DNA from: Owenia fusiformis
Taxonomy: Eukaryota > Annelida > Polychaeta > Sabellida > Oweniidae
Reading direction: 5' to 3'
Assembly: GCA_903813345.2 (NCBI GenBank)
Contig: CAIIXF020000004.1
Span: 7,767,525 to 7,831,524 of the forward strand
DNA length: 64,000 nt
Positions 21,991 through 32,300 of the stretch are shown here, piece after piece. The position numbers were made by a program, and so were the translations under genes. The notes below the pieces were generated by a model. That model made no database searches and had not been told where the DNA came from. It was given only the letters and a program-made list of their open reading frames with translations. Each line of letters starts with the position of its first letter. The stretch's first letter is position 1.

Positions 21991-24314
21991 ATGCCTCTCC
22001 CAGCGGGTTTATTAGCAAGATTGAAGAAACGAGGTCTAGTCAAAGTAGATGACAATACGCCAGACGAAGGTGAGGAAGTGTTTGCGGAAGATTATGACGA
22101 CGATGAAAGACCAAAACCGATACCTGAAGAAGAACCTATTGAAAAAGAACAGGAGACAGAATTTGATGAAAACAGAGAGCTTGTCCATGAAGTGTCTGCA
22201 TGTCCCAATATCATGAATATGTACCACTCTTGTACAAAATTCTGCGAAGAAAGGTAAACAAATCTAGCCAAACTATATAAACCTTGCGGTTTGTGTAAAA
22301 AAACGGGTAGCCGGGTGACTGGGTACCTAACCATGGGCTCTACCATAGAGCCCATGGTTATAAAATGAATGATGATAGAGCCCATGACCTAACTAAAGAC
22401 AGCGCTTTCAATGGTAATCATTTTATGCCTCAAAACGTCCAACTGACATCCCAATCAACGTACCATTGACACAACCAATCAAGCAAACAACCAAACAAGC
22501 AACAAAATTTATTTACCAATAAATCAACCGGCAAAACGACAAACAAAATTAATATAATGTCAATCAGTGAGGTAGATTTCTTTAATATCTAGAAGAAATC
22601 GCCATCATGGAAAACAATCATCGATATCCTGTCAATCACTCAGACAATAAATCAAGCAACTAATGTCATCTGTGCGTGTAAACTGTGTAAATAACTACCT
22701 AGGACTTCCGAAATTCAGTCTCTTACATGTTCTTGGTAAAATGATAACGTAAAAATATTGAAGGGTAGTCTACAAATGTGCAACTTTGAAAGTTGGTAAC
22801 CCTGCAAGGAACGTTAAGTACCCGGTTACCCAGCCACCTGGCTACCCGGTCACCCAGTTTTTTACACAAACCCCAAAGGCAAGCAGTTGAACCTGAAAAA
22901 TAAGATATCTATAGACCATTTTGATTATGCCATAATATATAGAAAAATATATTTATATTGCACACGAATGACATTTGTATATTTCAGATTATTTAATGTT
23001 TAGTGCAATAATCCTGTGCCCTCTTGTAATTTGAGGTCTGTCCGCCATGTTATTTTTTTTGAGAATTAACATGGTAGAGAAGCATCTAAATATAAGAGGT
23101 TACCGAGTTTATGAGCCAATTTACAAGCAATCCAACATACAAATGTAATTCGTGTGCAATGTGAATATATTTTTCTATATATAATTGCACAATATTATTT
23201 AGATTCCTTATATTTCAGGTTTAGCTGCTTGCCTTTGAAGCAGTGTATCAGACTGTATATGATCCTTACATACCAATATGATGAAAAAAGTTACTTTCAT
23301 ACCAAATTAAAAGTGATTTCCTGGTCAAACTTGCAAAAACTGGTCCAAATTCTCACTTGATCCATCCACTCTTTCAAAATCATGCAGTTTTCACCATTCT
23401 GAGCACTTTTTAAGTGTTTTTGGACCAAAATTGTCAACTCCTCTTCTTGCATCCTCCGAACACAGGCCTCAAGAACTTGTACCTCCTTCTTCCAGAAGAA
23501 GGAAGGAACTAAGTGGATGATGTCTGGAACCCTGCGTTTGGAGGATGCCCTTCTTGGAAAATCCTGGCTACAGGCCTGCATGTATTGTATACATAATATC
23601 CTTATCAGAAATTAAGGAGATGTTGATGTCTTTTATTGATGTCTATTTCAACACTCCTGTTTTTGTATGAAAAGCAACGCATGTAATGAACGTCATATTT
23701 GTTGTTGCAGATGGGGCAAGAAGGAATTCTCACCATCTGAGGCAATGATTCGTAGACGCGACAGAACCCTGACTGCACACCCACTCCCAGAAAAATGGCG
23801 TGAAGTTGCTGACACTGACACAAATCGCTACTATTATTGGAATGTCCACACTGATGAGGTATCTTGGCTACCCCCGACACATCCACGTGCCAAGGTCACC
23901 TTTCCCGCAGAGAAACTGAAAAACTTACTAGAGGGTAAAGAAAATGTTGATAATGAACCCGAGGAAGATGAGCAACCAGTTATGCCATCTATAGACGATT
24001 CTGATTTTGAGGCTTTAGAAAATCAAATCCGTCGGAAAGCACGGGAAAAGGAACAAGAGCAAAAGCGAGAAAAACAGAAGAAGGAACGCCGTGGAGAAAA
24101 ACGTAAGAAAGCAGACGAAGATACATTAGACCCAATGGACCCTGCATCTTATTCTGATATTGCTAGGGGATCCTGGTCAACGGGACTGGAACGGGGAGGA
24201 GATGCAAAAACAGGGGTGGATTCTACAGCTTCTGGTCCTTTGTTCCAACAACGGCCTTACCCATCACCTGGCGCCATCTTAAGGGCAAATAGAAAACTAG
24301 AGGAGCAGGAATAA
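21991..24314 (+). CDS. PQBP1: Polyglutamine-binding protein 1 (PQBP1), complete
   Basis: Two coding exons: 21991-22253 (donor AAG/gtaaac) and 23711-24314 (acceptor TTGTTGCAG); the split arginine codon restores the frame and gives 288 residues. Start MPLPAGLLARLKKRGLVK and acidic AEDYDDDE match the family. A cysteine segment CPNIMNMYHSCTKFCEERWG follows; it is absent from human PQBP1 as I recall it and I believe it is common in non-vertebrate orthologues. Then comes one WW domain (LPEKWREV...RYYYWNVHTDEVSW...PP), a charged K/R/E region, and the C-terminal signature DPMDPASYSDIARGSWSTGL with GPLFQQRPYPSPGAILRAN, which in human PQBP1 binds the spliceosomal protein U5-15kD. Role: nuclear splicing and transcription cofactor. 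The lone intron carries two MITEs. The 5' ATG is chosen by family; upstream in-frame codons are TTG TTT TTC AGA. Confidence 0.97.
22282..22883. mobile_element. 0.6 kb non-autonomous element in the PQBP1 intron
   Basis: Left end CCTTGCGGTTTGTGTAAAAA then ACGGGTAGCCGGGTGACTGG; the complement of the right end is CTTGCCTTTGGGGTTTGTGT, AAAAAACTGGGTGACCGGG and so on. The arms are about 50-60 bp and pyrimidine/GGGTA rich. No ORF. Contains a perfect hairpin at 22328-22360. Confidence 0.82.
22328..22360. repeat. Perfect hairpin, 15-bp stem and 3-base loop
   Basis: TAACCATGGGCTCTA, CCA, TAGAGCCCATGGTTA. Part of the stem recurs at about 22375 (ATAGAGCCCATGACC). Confidence 0.92.
22934..23182. repeat. 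Foldback MITE in the PQBP1 intron
   Basis: Arms of about 45 bp (including TGCACACGAATGACATTTGT and its near complement) and AT-rich ends with TATATAGAAAAATATAT. No ORF. Confidence 0.85.
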
Positions 24315-24737
24315 TCTGCAAATTACTCAATAGATGGCATTGAATTTTTAAAAAGTGCTTTCCAAGACACTAGCGCCATCTTAGGGCAGAAGAACAGGAA
24401 GTGAAACTTTTAAACAAATTACTCAATAGATAGTAAAACTGTCTAAAGGGTATCTTCAATGACAATTGATGACAATATTTTAAGTAAACTGGGCTAAAAT
24501 ATTAAACAGCAAAGTTGTGAATATTTCTTCAACAATCTCAAAATATATCATTTATATACACGTACATGGTATATGTTATTTTAAGTTATTTGAATTTTCT
24601 GTGAGAACAAAAAATTGCTGAAGTGGCTCTGAAAAATATAAATGACTAAATATTGCAGTTCAACTAATTTCTGGTATGAATCTGAAGATTTTAATTCCAT
24701 GTGATTTCAAGTTTCTTTTTGAAGTGTCCCTGATTTT

Positions 24738-24743
24738 AATAAA
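24738..24743 (+). terminator. Candidate PQBP1 poly(A) signal
   Basis: AATAAA about 425 bp after the PQBP1 stop codon; no closer canonical signal was noticed. Confidence 0.55.
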
Positions 24744-24763
24744 GTAGAATTAACAATACATGC

Positions 24764-24897
24764 AAAATGTCACCACTTGCAATTTGTTATGGACGCCATT
24801 TGTTTTAGGCCATGTTACTAACGCAGAGCGCCATCTTAAGAAAAAAAGTTGGAGACTAGGATTATAACAATATGTCACCAATTTGGCTGGTGACATA
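24764..24897 (-). repeat. Copy of the GTCACC dispersed repeat between PQBP1 and DUSP12
   Basis: AAAATGTCACCACTTGC at the left and ATATGTCACCA...TGGTGACATAA hairpin at the right, same orientation as 18584-18694. The middle is diverged (CGCCATTTG, CGCCATCTTAAG). Confidence 0.72.
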
Positions 24898-25009
24898 ATA
24901 ACCATACCACTGTATTTACTGTATACATGCATCTTTTGCCGAGAATGCTAGGCAGATAAAGTAAAAAAAAAAGTAATATCGAATTCGATTCAATTTTCTT
25001 TAATGAGTT

Positions 25010-25015
25010 TTTATT
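25010..25015 (-). terminator. Candidate DUSP12 poly(A) signal
   Basis: TTTATT on the plus strand (AATAAA on the minus) about 1.1 kb past the DUSP12 stop. PQBP1 and DUSP12 are tail-to-tail and this leaves their transcripts about 260 bp apart. Another A/T-rich candidate could serve. Confidence 0.35.
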
Positions 25016-26103
25016 TCAGATAGCAGCATTACAATTACAGTAGATACAAGTGCAATTTCTAGTAAACAACATTGTACGAGGGTTGATCACCAATTCCTGA
25101 ACCCTTTCCTCTGTTTTTGCCATTTTTATCCTTTCTTAGTGATTTTTTCACACAATATAACCCAAATATAAAGGATCACATTCTAAAGATTTTATTGTTG
25201 TATGACATCATAATCCTATTATTTTTGTTACCATGGTAACCGGTGATGCAACCACGTGAAAAATCAACGGTAATTTTATAAGATGTTTGGACATTCATTG
25301 CAGAATATTTGACATACTGTAATAGGTTGTATTATTTCATTAAGTATATTCATTAATGTTCAAAGTGTGTCATTATTCTTCCATAAATTGTTGTCCATAA
25401 TCTTTACAACAGTCACCGTAATGTATACATAACTCATCACAGTGGCAGTAAAAGATCGTCGCATTTTCCATTGTTACTTTATCACTGCATCACTCTCGAC
25501 AAGATCTTTTTGTATCATTACAATTAAAACCTATCTCAAAGCAGGGAAATAAACATCAGATTTCGTTTTGCGTGAAAATAACGTTTTGCGTTCTCCGGAA
25601 TTATTTTCCAAAATGTTGAGCTCTGTGTCATCCCTAGAAGTTGTTCTGCTCTGAGTTTTACTGTTGATTTTGTAGCTGTAGTTTTGATTTTGTCTTTTTC
25701 AGAAAAAATTCAGATAGAAGCTCAGGATTGATCTAAAGTGACATTGCAAACCAAACTTATTTACTTTAGTCATTCGAATTAATATCAAATTAACTGCAAG
25801 TAAAGAGGTTTTTAGTGAAGATCTTTAAATAAAGAGGGCATACCAATCAATCTGTGTTTATTTAGGATATATGTTGCCATCCCCGAGGTACTATCAGTAT
25901 TTACAGTAAATAAAAAATATCACTTGTGAGATTTCATTTTATTGTAGATGTTAAACTTAAACTGCAATTTTGTGACACTGTAATGTCGATCACTATCTGA
26001 AGTCCCTGATTGCATTACTGTACAAGTAAAACATTGCCTGTGGGTCTAAGCATATACTGTCTTTGAAGGAGCAACACTGTGGACATTTATATGGAGGGCT
26101 GGG

Positions 26104-29100
26104 TCACCTAGCAACTGGTTTAGGACGAGGTACTGCTCTGTCAACTTTTCCTGCGTTTATATGAAATGCTGGAGTTACCCAAGTCCCACATGGACATCGT
26201 TCACCTGAAAAAATCACAATATTAAACCAACAAACCATTTTTCTTTTATCACAATCTTAAAATAAAATTTAACTTTTTGAAAAACTTTTGGAAATGGTGT
26301 AGTAATCATATAAAATAATCTTAAACATGAATCATCCAGGTGTAGTTGAAATATAATATCAAATCCTATACTAAGGGATGTCAAAAAGTCTTGAATTTGG
26401 TGTTTTCAAAATGTTATTGAGGGCCTCCCTATACATACACCCCCAAAATGCAATCTGATTTTCGACGCTGTTTCGGTGCCAAATTTCGGGGCCGTTTCGC
26501 CACCAAATGGACTGACTAGTCGGTGGAAAATTTTGGTGTTGAAAGGTTTCTCTCAACAATTACAAATACAAAGTCTATGTAACGTGTAAATAGACTTCCC
26601 GGAAACCCTGCATACAGCATTTCTTTCAATGTTTAGTGCAGGATTTAATTATTATGGACTCTCAACTATTTACGTTAACAGTTTTTCATTGGATGTTGTA
26701 TGCTTCATGGTCTGTGGAGAAAGTTCACTTCTTACCCATCCATTTGAAGGATCCTAGTTTAGCGCTGCATTTGGGGCACATTATCTGAAATATAACACAA
26801 ATCAATGTAACATTGCACTTTGGGGCACACACAATCCACAAAAAGATAAAGACTTTAACAATATGTCACCACTTCTGGTGGTGACATAATAATTTAAAAA
26901 AAATGAAATAAAGAATATACTGTTGAAAATATATTTTTAAAAAAAGATAGGTTTTAAGAATACATAAAGTCCAAGACAAAACATTTTCAAAACCATCTCC
27001 ATAAGGTCTAGAACTTGAAAGCCTCATCACAAGAATATTTTTCTCCTCATCTAACACAGGGGTTTAATTAGCAGCAGGCAACAAGCGATTTTCACCAGTT
27101 GTTTTCACAAAATCGCCTGTTGTTTTTAAGGACTTTTCAACTTTTCCATGTTAAATGTATGATTTCTATTAATTTTGCTTGTTGTTTTTGTTTATTAAGC
27201 CTGTTGTGAGTAATTCTAGAGAAACCCTTAACATTTACGACATATAATCTTAAGACATACCTTTCCCTCTATTTCTGAGATTTCATTTTCCATCCATTTG
27301 ATTGGTTCAATGAATAAGCTCCTAGTACATGGCATGGGTGTGGTTGCTGTACATGTATCACCAACACGAGTGTCAATTTTGGAAGTGTCCTTTATCACAT
27401 TTTTAATATTTGCATTGTTTTTCTCATCTGGTTGAGATACAGACATGTCCACATCAGAAGTGTCAAGTTTTGAAATAGCACTACTTAGTGTGTCATCACT
27501 ATTGGAAGTGTCCACTTTGGAAGTGTCTGTGTCATCAAAAGAAGTGTCATTGATAGTTTGTGGAGTCTTCCAGTTGAGAAATGCGATCTGACCTTTGCCT
27601 TCATAGTGTGTCAGTAGAGCACTTCCTTTAAACAAAGGCCTCCTAAAATACAGTAACATCAGAAGTCACTAAATCATAGACGAAATATTTTTGCTAGTCA
27701 TGCTTTGGGCACTTCTTATAGATAGAGTGGGGATTATTAAATACAATATATCAAAATGTAATTTGTCAGGAAATATTTCAATAGACCCACAAAACACAAG
27801 CTTTTAATGTATGCAAAATCTGGTTGTTTATTTGTTATTTTCAATGTATGAAAAACGAGAAAATTCAGTGAAAAAAAATTCTGAAAATTTTCTGAATTTT
27901 TTCACTGAATTTTCTTGGTTTTTATACATTTTATCAAAACATTCTTCTTTACATTCTTTTCTTGGTACATTAGTGCACTCGTTGTGCAATTTGAGGGTTG
28001 CAGCAATTTTCGGACATGCACCCTCACCCTAATCAATGAATTATCTCTAATTTAAAGAGTTACACAAAGTAATCGGAAGATTAATTATGAATGTAACTCA
28101 CCTGCATTTTCTGCATTTGTAGAAACATTTAGAGTTAGCAGATCCTGACAGAAGAGGGTCGTCTCCCAGTGAACAGCCATCCATAGTATCACCATGGCTA
28201 CCTGAAATATAAGTTATGTGGTAATATATGGTTTTGAATGTTAACTGGTGCAAAGAACAAATATTTCTTTTCATATCTTTATTGTTTTTCTTGCATCTTT
28301 ATGCAATTATAGACTACATGCCTGTTTACTTTATTTCTTGCTGGTTTCACTCATTTCTCTCTAAAATTTGAATGAACTGTCTCATTTTCTTGCATTTCTA
28401 TACAATTTAGAATGTTGACTACATGCCTGTTTACTTTACTTCTTGCTGATTTCTCCCTTTTCTCTCTAAACTTTGAATAAACTGTCTTATTTTCTTAGAT
28501 TTCTTTATAATTTAAAGTGTTGTCTATGTGACTGTTTTCTTTATCCTTAACATACACCACTCTATCTTACTGTATTATGCATTTTAAAACATGACCATAT
28601 ATGGACATTTGTTGTACCTCTCTGCATCTTCAATGCCAGGTTCTCCAGCCTGTACTGTTTGTATTGCTCATGTTGGGTGTCTATCTTTCTATCCATTAAC
28701 TCAAACAGCTGTAGTTGTGAGATGAAACCATCATTTGGCCTGGAAAGAAATTTACAGTGAAAAATAAAATCAGTATGTTCACTGGTACTGACCTAGTTAC
28801 GCTGACGATACAACAGCGTAACAAGATGGAAGAACTTCCGGGCTTCGTTTTCGGAAAGATATGTGACAATATTCCTGAAGATCGTCAACATAACAAAAGC
28901 GAGGGACTAAATATGTAATTGCGTCTTTGTTAATATACCAAACATAGAATCACCTGCATATTCTCAAACTAGACTATCTTCCTTAACTTTGAGCCAAATT
29001 ATTGTCCACAACTTGACTTATAAGTGGTAGAATCGAGAAATAAAAATATCTTACCGAAAACGAAGCCCGGAAGTTCTTCTATCTTGTTACGCTGACGTAT

Positions 29101-31116
29101 CGTCAGCGTAACTAGGTGAGTACCAGTGATGTTATCAAATTGAAGCTGCACATATGTTTAAGTTTAAAATTAGGCCATATTACTAACTGATATACAGGGT
29201 GTCCAAAGAAAAACAGGACCGTAAGAAAGTTGAATAACTCGGTCAATTTTGCATATTTTGCCTTGAAATTTCAGAATTATTTAGTTCATTCAATGTGAAT
29301 TTTGTTGTGAAAGTTTGATAATAATCTACCAATTGAGACAAAAACTACAGCTCCTTACAAAACATGCCCCAAATGTGCAAATCTCATCTCTATGCACAAT
29401 TCAATCCGGTGAACAAAGCTGTTGATGATCCTCCTACACACATGTCTTTCCGAATGGACAAGTTTGTTCCAAGAACAATTGCTACTGGGGCTTACATCCT
29501 CCTGATGAAGTGTTAAAGCATCCATTGCATTCTGAACAATGCACTCCCTGGGTGGCAATGAGGAAACATGGAATCATCAGTCCCTTTTGGTTCGAAGGTG
29601 ACTGGGGACTTGCTATCACCATGAACAAGGACCAGTAAGTTCTCACCAAGTTTTGGAGGTCTCTAAGCACCAGAAGGGACATCTAAAGAAATAATTAAGC
29701 AGTGGTTTCAACAAGCCAATACCACCCTAACACTGCAAATGATATGCTGAAATGGTGTAGGCAATGCTTTGGTGGTCAGCTCATCAGTTCATCAGTTGCA
29801 GAACGCAAACCATATGGGCAGCTCATTCGCCAGATCTAAATCCCCCAAATTTTTATCTTTGAGGATTTCTCAGAGCCAATGTGTATACTGACAGGCCCCT
29901 AACAATCTTAAGAGGGCAATAACTACCCCAATATTTACCATCCACATTAATGTGTTTAGGTAAGGGTCATTGACAACTTTGTTCACAGGATTCGTTTGTG
30001 CATAGAGAGGAGAAGTGCCCACTTTGAGCATGTTTTGTAAAGGACTGTAGTTTTTGACACAATAAACAGATTATTATCAAACTTTCAGAACAAAATTCAC
30101 ATTGAATGAACTAAATAATTCTTAAATTTCAAGGCAAAATATGCAAAATTGACTGAGTTATTCAACTTTCTTACAGACCTGTTTTTTTGGACACCCTGTA
30201 TATATGATTTGTGAGACGATAATGAGTCCATTTATCATGGACTTTAGTATTTTCAGCAAAATAGACCTAATTTTCTAAAATGTGTATTGATATGTTATGA
30301 ATTTTTGACTTGTCTAATTACAACCTTATTCCAAAACCTTGAGTAACTTTAACACTTGCTTCAATGCAAGAGAGATCACTGCTTATATACAGGCCCTATT
30401 TTCAAACAACTTACCTTATTTTCCTATGCTTTTTTATTAGCCCCACAGCCTCTCTAAGAGACAGGCCTTGTTTGTGCATTATGTACCCAAGCACAATTGT
30501 AGCACTTCTCGAAGAACCAGCAAAACTGGAAAAGATAAAGAAGTTTAAGTTATATTTGATTAATGACCAAAAACCATTTAAAGCTGATGTTCATTCTGGC
30601 AATTAAGTTTTTGAGCTTATCAGAACAATACATGCAGTAAAAATTATTGCACTTGAAATTCTAAATTGTCTCCCTGTTATTTCCGCAGCGTACTGAAAAC
30701 TTTGACCAGATTTTGTCTCAGTCTGGTCATATTCAATTGTATGTGTTTTTATTAGAAATTTCAACAAAAATACATACATGATACATCCATGTTTATGCTA
30801 ATTTAACGAATTTTACTGTGTATTAATTCAGATACCAAATAGGAATATGTATTGAATCTTACCAATGGACTAACACGCCACCTATTCCTAAGCCCTCCTC
30901 AATAAAATCAAAACACTCCTGGAAGTAACCGAGAAGATCTTGATCGTCCATATCCCTTGCATACACAAACTTGTATGCATAATTGCATGCATGGTCCTTA
31001 GTTATTGGAGTCATCTCAATTGTAAGGATGTGTGTAATTTTGTTGGTTTTGAGAAAATCATCATCATAGGCATCCCGTTGATCACCAATGTATAAACCTT
31101 GGAGTATCTCAGACAT
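26104..31116 (-). CDS. DUSP12: Dual-specificity phosphatase 12, complete
   Basis: Seven minus-strand exons: 31116-30863, 30525-30415, 28739-28618, 28201-28102, 27642-27261, 26784-26736 and 26204-26104. All are GT-AG and in frame, 372 residues. Residues about 1-130 form the phosphatase domain, starting MSEILQGLYIGDQRDA. The active-site signature HCFAGSSRS spans exons 1 and 2 (the catalytic cysteine codon is split), with general-acid region ARDMDDQD. The C-terminal half holds the DUSP12 zinc-binding domain: CFYKCRKCRRPLFKGS, SLFIEPIKWME, CPKCSAKLGSFKW and CPCGTWVTPAFHI. Known roles are dephosphorylation of Ser/Thr/Tyr substrates and ribosome biogenesis. Exon 5 carries an acidic DTSK/DTSD-type low-complexity insert of about 60 residues absent from human DUSP12 (340 residues). 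Head-to-head with LAMP, 1.2 kb between starts. Confidence 0.96.
26861..26888. repeat. Hairpin end of the GTCACC dispersed repeat
   Basis: ATATGTCACCACTTC and TGGTGGTGACATAA form a near-perfect hairpin in DUSP12 intron 5; the rest of the repeat is not recognisable here. Confidence 0.6.
27844..27929. repeat. Long near-perfect hairpin in DUSP12 intron 4
   Basis: ATGTATGAAAAACGAGAAAA then TTCAGTGAAAAAAAATTCTG pairs with the following TTTTCTGAATTTTTTCACTG then AATTTTCTTGGTTTTTATAC, a stem of about 38-40 bp with a very small loop and only a few mismatches. Precursor-microRNA-like in size, but equally a short MITE. The ORF drawn through it (27811-28032) is an artefact of the fold. Confidence 0.6.
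28270..28560. repeat. Dispersed repeat, three tandem units in DUSP12 intron 3
   Basis: Units of roughly 100 bp contain CTTGCAT-TT...CAATTTAGA, then ACATGCCTGTTTACTTTA, CTTCTTGCTG and CTCTCTAAA-TTTGAAT. Related single units lie at about 48245-48355, 55395-55510 and 59330-59440. Confidence 0.65.
28780..29129. mobile_element. Foldback MITE in DUSP12 intron 2
   Basis: Arms of about 70 bp (CACTGGTACTGACCTAGTTA, then CGCTGACGATAC..., AACTTCCGGGCTTCGTTTTC) are inverted at both ends, with about 200 bp of unique centre. Confidence 0.88.
29195..30198 (+). mobile_element. Decayed Tc1/mariner transposon in DUSP12 intron 2
   Basis: Ends CAGGGTGTCCAAAGAAAAAC and its near complement, inverted similarity extending roughly 200 bp, flanked by TA (29193-29194, 30199-30200). 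Plus-strand transposase remnants are readable: PFWFEGDWGLAITMNKDQ near 29580-29634, and SPDLNPPNFYL, stop, GFLR near 29827-29873. The latter equals the mariner motif SPDLNPxDFFLWG with its tryptophan codon now TGA. Several stops and shifts make it inactive. Minus-strand ORFs over it are shadows. Confidence 0.85.
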
Positions 31117-32300
31117 CCCTGTGTTATGTTTCTTGCCAAATGCTTGTTCTGAAAATAGTTAAGCAGGGCAATAGAATATTAAGAAATTCTCCATCTAAAA
31201 TGTCACTCGACTTTTTGGCAATTAAAAGTCCCTGCCTGCATTTAGTAGTCATATATTGGCATGTGCATAATTTTGAAACCATATCCTAATTATTTCACAA
31301 ACCCTTTGTTGATTCTGCCATAGTTTCCAATTTGTAAACAGCATTTAGCCTTTTTAATTGGGAACTTTTTTGAAATTTCCAAAATGGCTGCCATGTGATT
31401 CCAGAATTAACATGAGTGTGACGTGACATCACAGTTGCTCGTTCCTAGGTAACAACAAGATCACAATTGCTCGTTTCTAGATAGCAACAAGATTTTTGAT
31501 AAAATGGCACAGAATTACCCTGATTAACACCCTAAAATCCGATTTTCAAAGAATATATTTGGAGAAACAATAAAAGGTAAGTGGAATAAATTAGAAGATG
31601 GTTTCAAGTTACCACAGAAGTCAATTTGAAACTCAAGAATGCTTTCTTTGACTCATACTATATCACAAAAAAGTCGAGTGACATTTAAGATGGAGAATTT
31701 CTTATATAAATATATTATTTCTCTTTGTCTTTGGATACATTAATACAAAATTGCTGTACATGCCCATGTTTGTCTACATGTACTTTTACATGGGATGGGA
31801 GAATTCACAACTCAATTTTTTTTCACTGCAGTTTTGCAATATATAAATCTAGTAGAACTCAAAGACTGTTAGAATCATCTTAAACGATAGTAAACATACT
31901 AAACTTAAGCAGATTAAAATTTCGTCGACCATTTAACATATACTGATTTGCTATTTGCAACAAAAAGAACTAGATCTAACAGGATTGAGATTTCTCACCA
32001 CCATCTGTGGGCGATAATAGGGAACTTCCGGGCAACAAATGCCGGTCACATGACAGTCATATGACTTCACATCACGTTTTTTGATATACATTGAGTTAAT
32101 AACCTTATTTACAAAAGAGACTTTTACATACATTCTCACTATTTAAAAATACAATTACATCAAAACGGTTATTTGGAAAACATTTATAAAGTTATTAACT
32201 GTTTTAAATTGGAGGAAATCTCATTTCATTTTGGATCTTCGAGGGAGTAATTTATTAAAAAGAACAGCCATTTTACCTGAAGTTGAAAAGATCTGCCAAA
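31117..32300. promoter_or_regulatory. Divergent intergenic region between DUSP12 and LAMP
   Basis: Start codons 1.18 kb apart and facing away. Nearly half of the gap is one MITE (31180-31704), so the original shared upstream region may have been about 0.65 kb. No TATA box or other definite element was recognised. Confidence 0.5.
31180..31704. mobile_element. 0.53 kb foldback element upstream of DUSP12
   Basis: TAAGAAATTCTCCATCTAAA then ATGTCACTCGACTTTTT at the left, with near-exact complement at 31668-31704. No ORF. It starts only about 60 bp from the DUSP12 ATG. Confidence 0.87.

Noticed and set aside
23297-23581. 94-codon minus-strand ORF in the PQBP1 intron (contains QEEELTILVQKHLKSAQNG)
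   Set aside because: Looks mildly protein-like but I recognise no family, no splice signals and no neighbouring exons; possibly a transposon fragment. Not strong enough to list as a gene.
24750-24932. Minus-strand ORF between PQBP1 and DUSP12
   Set aside because: Coincides with a copy of the GTCACC dispersed repeat and lies in the 3' ends of two convergent genes.
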